From an uncultured Eubacteriales bacterium (GTDB taxonomy: Bacteria; Bacillota; Clostridia; Oscillospirales; UMGS1783), in assembly GCA_905209135.1 (NCBI GenBank), contig CAJLRT010000064.1:1-6518 (forward strand): DNA of 6,518 bases, read 5' to 3'. A model generated the notes under the pieces. That model searched no databases, was not told the DNA's origin, and saw nothing but the letters and a program-made list of their open reading frames with translations. Position 1 is the stretch's first letter, and every line of letters begins with the position of its first letter. Positions 1 to 5,211 of the stretch are shown here, piece by piece. A program made the position numbers and the translations under genes.

Positions 1-234
1 GGCGGCCGCGAGTTCGGCAGCTACCCCTTTTCCGTATACGGCGGCAGGGTCCTGAAATTTCTCACCTGCGTCGTGCCGCTCGCCCTGTTCCAGTACTATC
101 CGCTGCTCTACCTCACCGGCCGCAGCTCCAGCGTGCTGTGCTTTTTCGCGCCGCTGCTGTCCCTGCTGTTTCTGGTCCCCTGCGGCCTGCTCTGGCGGCT
201 CGGCGTCCGCCGCTACAAGTCGACCGGGTCCTGA
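1..234 (+). CDS. ABC-2 family transporter permease, C-terminal fragment
   Basis: Frame 1 is open from the window edge to a TGA at 232-234 and gives the last 77 residues of a membrane protein whose start lies upstream. Two hydrophobic segments are visible, at about residues 17-38 and 45-66, followed by a short basic tail (RRYKSTGS) that is probably cytoplasmic. The stretch YPFSVYGGRVLKFL, then VVPLALFQYYPLLYLTG, matches from memory the C-terminal end of the ABC-2 permease group once called DUF990 (PF06182), where a Y-P-x-x-x-Y segment precedes a hydrophobic segment ending in a Y-Y-P-x-x-Y-L motif. Such permeases are about 260 residues long and usually come as a pair downstream of an ATPase gene, so this is probably the last gene of an export operon. 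The substrate cannot be told. No convincing terminator follows before the next promoter. Confidence 0.8.
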   Translation, partial: GGREFGSYPFSVYGGRVLKFLTCVVPLALFQYYPLLYLTGRSSSVLCFFAPLLSLLFLVPCGLLWRLGVRRYKSTGS

Positions 235-242
235 CGCGCCCT

Positions 243-270
243 TTGCAATTTTCAGCCCCTGTGCTATAAT
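243..270 (+). promoter_or_regulatory. Sigma-A type promoter with extended -10, upstream of the HAD gene
   Basis: A perfect TATAAT lies at 265-270. It is preceded by TG at 262-263, giving the extended -10 form TGnTATAAT. A partial -35, TTGCAA, lies at 243-248 with a 16-bp spacer (TTTGCA at 242-247 would give 17). Transcription should start near 276-278, leaving a leader of about 22 nt before the ATG at 300. The promoter follows the ABC permease directly and probably drives the HAD, Cys-rich and cyclophilin genes as one unit. Confidence 0.8.
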
Positions 271-290
271 AGTAGAAAACAGTGCACAGG
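258..290. repeat. 7-bp inverted repeat flanking the -10 box
   Basis: CCTGTGC at 258-264 and its exact reverse complement GCACAGG at 284-290 flank the -10 box and the expected start site, separated by 19 bp. The left arm abuts the TATAAT and includes the extended -10 TG. The right arm overlaps the first bases of the Shine-Dalgarno sequence. The left arm lies upstream of the predicted transcription start, so an RNA hairpin from this promoter is unlikely. A DNA operator for a dimeric repressor is possible but unproven. Confidence 0.35.
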
Positions 291-299
291 AGAGAGAAT

Positions 300-980
300 A
301 TGCGAGAAAAACAGGTGGTCCTGTTCGATCTGGACGGCACGATTGTCGACTCCATGGCGGGCATCACCCGCTCCTATCAGTACGCGCTCGCCCATTTCGG
401 CGTCGAGGTGGAGAACCCGGATACGCTGGCGCGCTTTGTCGGGCCGTCGCTGTACCGCACCTTTGCGGAAGAGTATGGGTTCGCAGGGGAGCGGCTGCAG
501 ACGGCCGTGGCAAAGTACCGCGAGTATTTTGCGGAAAAAGGCGTGTTTGAGCATTCGCTCTACCCCGGCATGTCCGGTCTGATCCGGGGCCTGGCGGGGC
601 AGGGGCGGACGCTGGCCGTCGCGTCGTGCAAGGTGGACGTGTACACAAAACAGATTCTGGAGCAGTACGGCCTTCTGGACTGCTTTGCCTTTGTCGGCGG
701 CAGCGAGATGGACGGCCGCCGCTCCTCCAAGGCCGAGATCATACGCTATGTGCTGGACGCGCTCGGCGCGCCTGCGCCCGCGTCGGCCGTCATGGTCGGC
801 GACCGCGCCGAGGATATGTCGGGCGCCCATGCCGCAGGCGTCGACGGCGTCGGCGTTTTATACGGCTTCGGAAGCCGGGAGGAGCTCTGCGGCGCGGGCG
901 CGGCGGCCCTTGCGGACGACGTACCCCCGGCTCGCGGCCCTGCTCGGCGCTCCGGCCTGAAAAAGGAGGGATATGCATGA
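300..980 (+). CDS. HAD-superfamily hydrolase (phosphatase / 5'-nucleotidase-like), C-terminus apparently frameshifted
   Basis: A cytosolic phosphatase of the haloacid dehalogenase superfamily, 226 residues as read. The ATG at 300 is chosen because AGGAGAG (288-294) sits 5 nt upstream; the GTG at 282 in the same frame has no such site. All four HAD motifs are present: DLDGT at residues 10-14 (nucleophile D10, acid/base D12), Ser109 in ASCK, Lys144 in SSKAEII, and GDRAED at 167-172 (Mg2+ ligands). Residues 15-95 form the helical cap. The cap motif FVGP and the later VGDR and GVLYGFGSREEL resemble the phosphoglycolate phosphatase / 5'-nucleotidase-like branch, but the substrate is not determined. 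After ALADDV the reading frame runs into a Pro/Arg-rich tail (about residues 209-226) unlike the family. One base fewer in the C5 tract at 924-928 would give a normal PRLAALLGAPA ending with a stop at 958-960. As read, the stop overlaps the next ATG by two bases. Confidence 0.88.
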   Translation: MREKQVVLFDLDGTIVDSMAGITRSYQYALAHFGVEVENPDTLARFVGPSLYRTFAEEYGFAGERLQTAVAKYREYFAEKGVFEHSLYPGMSGLIRGLAGQGRTLAVASCKVDVYTKQILEQYGLLDCFAFVGGSEMDGRRSSKAEIIRYVLDALGAPAPASAVMVGDRAEDMSGAHAAGVDGVGVLYGFGSREELCGAGAAALADDVPPARGPARRSGLKKEGYA

Positions 981-1102
981 AAAACCCGAACTGCCCCTGC
1001 AAAAACACTTCCTGCGCGCGCCACGGCGACTGCGCCGCCTGCAGAGCCTACCATGAAAAGGCGGGCGGGAAGACGACCTGCCAGCGCACGCAGGGGAAAT
1101 AA
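977..1102 (+). CDS. Small Cys-rich protein, probable metal binder (41 aa)
   Basis: A 41-residue protein with a strong ribosome binding site, AAGGAGGG (963-970), 6 nt before its ATG. The ATG at 973 is in another frame and gives only a short unrelated peptide. Six cysteines (6, 8, 13, 19, 22, 35) and His16 and His26 are arranged as CPC-x4-C-x2-HG-x-C-x2-C-x2-YH and then a last Cys near the C-terminus. The rest is basic and hydrophilic, with no signal peptide or membrane segment. This spacing suggests Zn2+ or another soft metal as a structural ligand. From memory it resembles short clostridial cytosolic proteins of the DUF6485 kind, but I cannot confirm membership. The function is unknown. It lies between a HAD phosphatase and a cyclophilin and is probably co-transcribed with both; the 34-nt gap after it shows no terminator. 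Confidence 0.8.
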   Translation: MKNPNCPCKNTSCARHGDCAACRAYHEKAGGKTTCQRTQGK

Positions 1103-1136
1103 CCCCGGCGCACTATAAAATGAAAAGAGGTATTGC

Positions 1137-1709
1137 ATGTATCAGTTTGAACAAAGCGAAACTCTGGTCCTGCACACGTCGATGGGGGATATCGGCGTCG
1201 CCCTGTTCCCCGAAATCGCACCCAAAGCGGCGGAGAACTTTTTGGGCCATGCGAACAACGGCTATTATAACGGGCTGACCTTTCACCGCGTCATTCAGGG
1301 CTTTATGATCCAGGGCGGCGACCCGGAGGGCACGGGCCGCGGCGGCGAAAGCATATGGGGCCGGCCCTTTGAGGACGAGTTCGACCGCAGTCTGCACCAC
1401 TACTGCGGCGCGCTCGCCATGGCCAACTCCGGCCCGAATACCAACGGCAGCCAGTTTTTCATCGTTACAGCCGACAGCGTCGACCCCGGCCTGCTCGGGC
1501 AGATGCGCGAAGCGCAGTGGCCCGCCGACGTGATCGCGCAGTATGAGTCGTCGGGCGGCACGCCCTGGCTCGATTTCCGGCACACCGTCTTCGGCCAGGT
1601 CGTGCGCGGCCTGGACGTCGCGATGCGGATTGCGGCAGTGGAAAAGGACGCGCTCGATATGCCGCGCACGCCCGTGCGCATAGAGAGCGTGGAAATCCTC
1701 GCCCGGTAA
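1137..1709 (+). CDS. Cyclophilin-type peptidyl-prolyl cis-trans isomerase, cytosolic
   Basis: A 190-residue cyclophilin that catalyses cis-trans isomerisation of peptide bonds before proline and so assists protein folding. The ATG at 1137 follows AAGAGG (1125-1130) by 6 nt. The family core is clear: [19 protein letters not shown] (residues 49-67) contains the catalytic Arg51 (R55 of human cyclophilin A), Phe56, Met57 and Gln59. [18 protein letters not shown] (92-109) supplies Phe107, and [14 protein letters not shown] (142-155) has Trp144 where human cyclophilin A has the cyclosporin-contacting Trp121. Between residues 112 and 141 there is an insertion of roughly 25 residues compared with human cyclophilin A, rich in Gln, Asp and Gly; from memory this is usual in clostridial homologues. 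There is no signal peptide or lipobox, so the enzyme should be cytosolic. It is the last gene of its group and ends 2 nt from a convergent stop codon. Confidence 0.95.
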   Translation: MYQFEQSETLVLHTSMGDIGVALFPEIAPKAAENFLGHANNGYYNGLTFHRVIQGFMIQGGDPEGTGRGGESIWGRPFEDEFDRSLHHYCGALAMANSGPNTNGSQFFIVTADSVDPGLLGQMREAQWPADVIAQYESSGGTPWLDFRHTVFGQVVRGLDVAMRIAAVEKDALDMPRTPVRIESVEILAR

Positions 1710-1722
1710 TTTCAGGCGAGGA
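1696..1722. terminator. Possible bidirectional hairpin between convergent genes
   Basis: TCCTCGCC (1696-1703) and GGCGAGGA (1715-1722) form a perfect 8-bp GC-rich stem around an 11-nt loop that contains both the cyclophilin stop (1707-1709) and the YtaF-like stop (1712-1714). Convergent genes with almost no gap often share such a hairpin. The T tract is weak on the + strand (TTT at 1724-1726) and absent on the - strand, so intrinsic termination is uncertain. Confidence 0.4.
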
Positions 1723-2356
1723 GTTTGGATACGGCGAGCGCGAGCAGAAGCAGCCCGCTCAGCCAGGCCAGATCCAGACTGGTTCTGCGGGCGATTCTGC
1801 GTCCGGCGCGGCAGCCGAGCACAATGCACAGAACGTTCATGGCAAGCGACAGGCCGACCAGCGGCAGCGGTTCGGCGTCCGCCAGGCCGGAGCCGAACCC
1901 CGCGGCCATGCTGTCGAACGACAGGGAGACGGCGAGCAGTACGGCCTCTCTTGCGGAGAGCGTCTTCGACCCGTCCCTGTCCGCCTCCTCCGGTTCGGCG
2001 AAAACCCGCAGGAGGAAACCGAGCTGGAAGAATTTAAACCGGATGTCCTTTTGGAACCCCCGGTGTTTCGTAATGAAGTTCTTAATGGCGCTGTCAAATA
2101 TTTTGGCAGCGCCCAGTCCTGCGAGCAGGACAAAGCAGACGGCGCCGGTCACGCTCCGGGGCAGCAGCCCGCCGACCCAGTCGCCCAGATACAGCGAAAC
2201 GGCCAGAAACGCGCTGCAAACGGCGCTGATCAGCAGGGTGGAAGTCAGCGGTATCGCTATTTTTTTCGCGCCGTAGGCGAATCCCGTGACGAGCGCGTCG
2301 GCGGACAGCGCAAAGACCATGGCGAGCGCCTCCAGCAGCGCATACAGTATCCGCAA
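1712..2356 (-). CDS. ytaF: YtaF-like integral membrane protein (MntP superfamily)
   Basis: A 214-residue polytopic membrane protein read on the minus strand from a TTG at 2356. It has two similar halves, the layout of the MntP (manganese efflux) superfamily. The first half is residues 4-88, with the motif ALSADALVTGFAYG (16-29). The second is residues 138-213, with SLSFDSMAAGFGSGL (144-158). Asp20 and Asp148 occupy equivalent positions and are the likely cation-contacting residues by analogy with MntP. A hydrophilic cytoplasmic loop (about 92-136) joins the halves and contains a basic patch and an EF-hand-like stretch. The loop sequence VFAEPEEADRDGS, followed by xxSAREA, is typical of YtaF, called a sporulation membrane protein in Bacillus, as I recall it. 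Manganese or calcium transport is inferred, not shown. The gene is transcribed divergently from the hydrogenase operon and convergently with the cyclophilin gene. Confidence 0.85.
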   Translation of the reverse strand: MRILYALLEALAMVFALSADALVTGFAYGAKKIAIPLTSTLLISAVCSAFLAVSLYLGDWVGGLLPRSVTGAVCFVLLAGLGAAKIFDSAIKNFITKHRGFQKDIRFKFFQLGFLLRVFAEPEEADRDGSKTLSAREAVLLAVSLSFDSMAAGFGSGLADAEPLPLVGLSLAMNVLCIVLGCRAGRRIARRTSLDLAWLSGLLLLALAVSKLLA

Positions 2357-2362
2357 TCGAAT

Positions 2363-2370
2363 CCCTCCTT
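2363..2370 (-). promoter_or_regulatory. Ribosome binding site that fixes the TTG start of the YtaF-like gene
   Basis: On the minus strand AAGGAGGG lies 6 nt before the TTG at 2356-2354. A longer reading from another in-frame TTG at 2377 would put this perfect Shine-Dalgarno sequence inside the coding region and would add a polar MPEGGI start, so the shorter form is preferred. No good -35/-10 pair could be fixed upstream; GATAAT (2398-2393 on the minus strand) is a possible -10 without a matching -35. Confidence 0.75.
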
Positions 2371-2413
2371 CCGGCAAGAATAGACCGTTGCTATTATCCT
2401 ATTCCAAAGGCGC

Positions 2414-2479
2414 GCAGGCGTGCCTGCAAAAGTCCTGCGCCGCCCGCCGGCCGCGCGCGGCAGTCCGCATTTTATGCGG
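2414..2479. repeat. Cluster of three short inverted repeats
   Basis: Three dyads lie within 66 bp: GCAGGC / GCCTGC (2414-2419 and 2422-2427, 2-bp gap), the perfect 10-bp palindrome CCGCGCGCGG (2451-2460), and CCGCAT / ATGCGG (2465-2470 and 2474-2479, 3-bp gap). The last is followed on the + strand by an A8 tract, not a T tract, so it is not a canonical intrinsic terminator on either strand. Their role is unknown. Confidence 0.5.
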
Positions 2480-2568
2480 CAAAAAAAACCATTTCAGCCG
2501 AAAAATAGCACATGCGGCGAATCCTGGGCGGTATAATAAAAACTATTTGGAACTTATGAGAGATTTAC

Positions 2569-2597
2569 TTTACAGTTCTTTTTTTTTCAGGTATTAT
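2569..2597 (+). promoter_or_regulatory. Candidate sigma-A promoter of hydCBA (distal)
   Basis: TTTACA at 2569-2574 is followed by a 17-bp spacer and TATTAT at 2592-2597. The overlapping TATAAT at 2595-2600 would give a 20-bp spacer, so the first register is preferred. The spacer contains a T9 tract. Transcription would start near 2604 and produce a leader of about 215 nt before hydC. The surrounding AT-richness in a GC-rich genome supports a promoter here. Confidence 0.6.
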
Positions 2598-2603
2598 AAT
2601 GGT

Positions 2604-2818
2604 GCCGGAAGCGAGAAATACGAGCTTTACGGCGCTGAAGTCATATTTCATTTCCAGTAACAGGACAGAAAAATTTCGTTGGCGGGTACTGTTTTTTTGC
2701 AGTGCAGGCGCGTGGAATTGCGCCGTGCCAGCGGATTTTTTTGAGTCTTGCTGCAAAAACAGGTATAGGGAAAGATTGTATGGTTTCTATGGGGCAACGT
2801 TGAGATAGGAGGTAAAAA
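2604..2818 (+). promoter_or_regulatory. Putative structured 5' leader of hydCBA (attenuator-like)
   Basis: Pairing 1: CAGTA (2655-2659) with TACTG (2687-2691), directly followed by T7 (2692-2698). This has the form of a weak intrinsic terminator with a 27-nt loop. Pairing 2: TTTTTGCAG (2694-2702) with CTGCAAAAA (2751-2759), 9 perfect pairs that enclose a hairpin GGCGC / GCGCC (2707-2711 and 2720-2724) and a second T7 (2736-2742). Pairing 2 would take up the T tract of pairing 1, so the two could act as alternative states. No known riboswitch consensus was recognised, and energies were not computed. Confidence 0.3.
2741..2769 (+). promoter_or_regulatory. Candidate proximal promoter of hydCBA
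   Basis: TTGAGT (2741-2746), a 17-bp spacer and TATAGG (2764-2769) form a moderate sigma-A-like promoter. It would start near 2776 and give a leader of about 43 nt. It competes with the distal candidate; both could be used. If this is the main promoter, the leader structure upstream is mostly not transcribed. Confidence 0.4.
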
Positions 2819-3319
2819 ATGAGCAATCAAGAAGCAAACTGCACCTGCAACTGCGCGGTACATGAGCAGGACAAGAAAGCGCTGCTGGCCAAGGTCATCG
2901 AGTCGTATCGGGACAAAGAGGGCAGCCTGATCATGGTTTTGCATGCGGCGCAGGATCTGTACGGGTACCTGCCGGAGGATGTATTGAAGTACATAGCGGA
3001 TGAACTGGGACTGTCCTATTCATACGTTTCCGGCGTCGTATCGTTCTATTCGTTCTTCTCCACGGTGGAGCGCGGCAAGCACACAATCCGCGTCTGCATG
3101 GGCACCGCCTGCTATGTCCGCGGCGGCAAGCTCGTGGTCGAGGCGCTGGAGGAAAAGCTCGGCGTACCGGTAGGCGGCACGACCGACGACAAGAAATTCA
3201 CGTTTGAAATCGCACGCTGTATCGGCGCCTGTGGGCTCGCCCCCGCCATCATGGTCGACGATACGGTCTATAAGTATGTAACGCCGAAAAATGTCGACGA
3301 CATTTTGGCGGAATATTGA
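2819..3319 (+). CDS. hydC: Electron-bifurcating [FeFe]-hydrogenase gamma subunit HydC (NuoE-like)
   Basis: A 166-residue cytosolic electron-transfer subunit homologous to the 24-kDa NuoE subunit of complex I and to HndA. The ATG follows AGGAGGT (2807-2813) by 5 nt, a near-ideal site that suggests strong translation. Residues 16-80 form the N-terminal helical domain (LHAAQDLYGYLPEDVLKYIA, residues 41-60, is typical). Residues 88-166 form a thioredoxin-like fold holding one [2Fe-2S] cluster with ligands Cys93 and Cys98 (CMGTAC) and Cys134 and Cys138 (CIGAC). The length is normal for the family. An extra cluster of cysteines, C8-x-C10-x-C12, lies at the flexible N-terminus. It is the first gene of the operon and 17 nt separate it from hydB. 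Expected role: carrying electrons at the NADH/flavin module of the hydrogenase. Confidence 0.95.
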   Translation: MSNQEANCTCNCAVHEQDKKALLAKVIESYRDKEGSLIMVLHAAQDLYGYLPEDVLKYIADELGLSYSYVSGVVSFYSFFSTVERGKHTIRVCMGTACYVRGGKLVVEALEEKLGVPVGGTTDDKKFTFEIARCIGACGLAPAIMVDDTVYKYVTPKNVDDILAEY

Positions 3320-3336
3320 GTCGGGGGTGAAGAAAC

Positions 3337-5193
<1,857 letters not shown>

Positions 5194-5211
5194 GAAAGGA
5201 GAACGCTGGAA

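Larger units (their letters stand above)
2357..2818. other. Divergent intergenic region between the YtaF-like gene and hydCBA
   Basis: This 462-bp stretch has no supported gene. Its left part (about 2405-2480) is GC-rich and holds three short inverted repeats. From about 2480 it turns AT-rich, with A8 (2481-2488), T9 (2579-2587) and two T7 tracts (2692-2698 and 2736-2742). TATAAT at 2532-2537 has no credible -35. Two better promoter candidates and a structured leader are listed separately. Short ORFs from ATG 2556 (34 codons) and ATG 2599 (69 codons) lack ribosome binding sites and family features, so they are not called. No Rex-like TTGTTAA-N4-TTAACAA site was seen. Confidence 0.75.

Noticed and set aside
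1114..1119. TATAAA as a separate -10 box for the cyclophilin gene
   Set aside because: No -35-like hexamer lies 16-18 bp upstream (CAGGGG region), and the gene follows the small Cys-rich gene by only 34 nt, so co-transcription is simpler.
2465..2488. CCGCAT / ATGCGG hairpin next to A8, as an intrinsic terminator
   Set aside because: On the + strand the hairpin is followed by A residues. On the - strand the T8 comes before the hairpin and not after it. Neither order matches an intrinsic terminator, and no gene ends here.
2532..2537. Perfect TATAAT as another hydCBA promoter
   Set aside because: The bases at the -35 distance (around CACATG) do not resemble TTGACA and there is no TG extension. 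It remains possible only with an activator.
2556..2660. 34-codon ORF starting just upstream of the distal promoter
   Set aside because: It has no ribosome binding site and its codons cover the -35 box, the T9 tract and the -10 box, so it is better explained as promoter DNA.
2599..2808. 69-codon ORF in the hydCBA leader
   Set aside because: It has no ribosome binding site, contains runs of Phe from T tracts, resembles no family, and overlaps promoter-like sequences.
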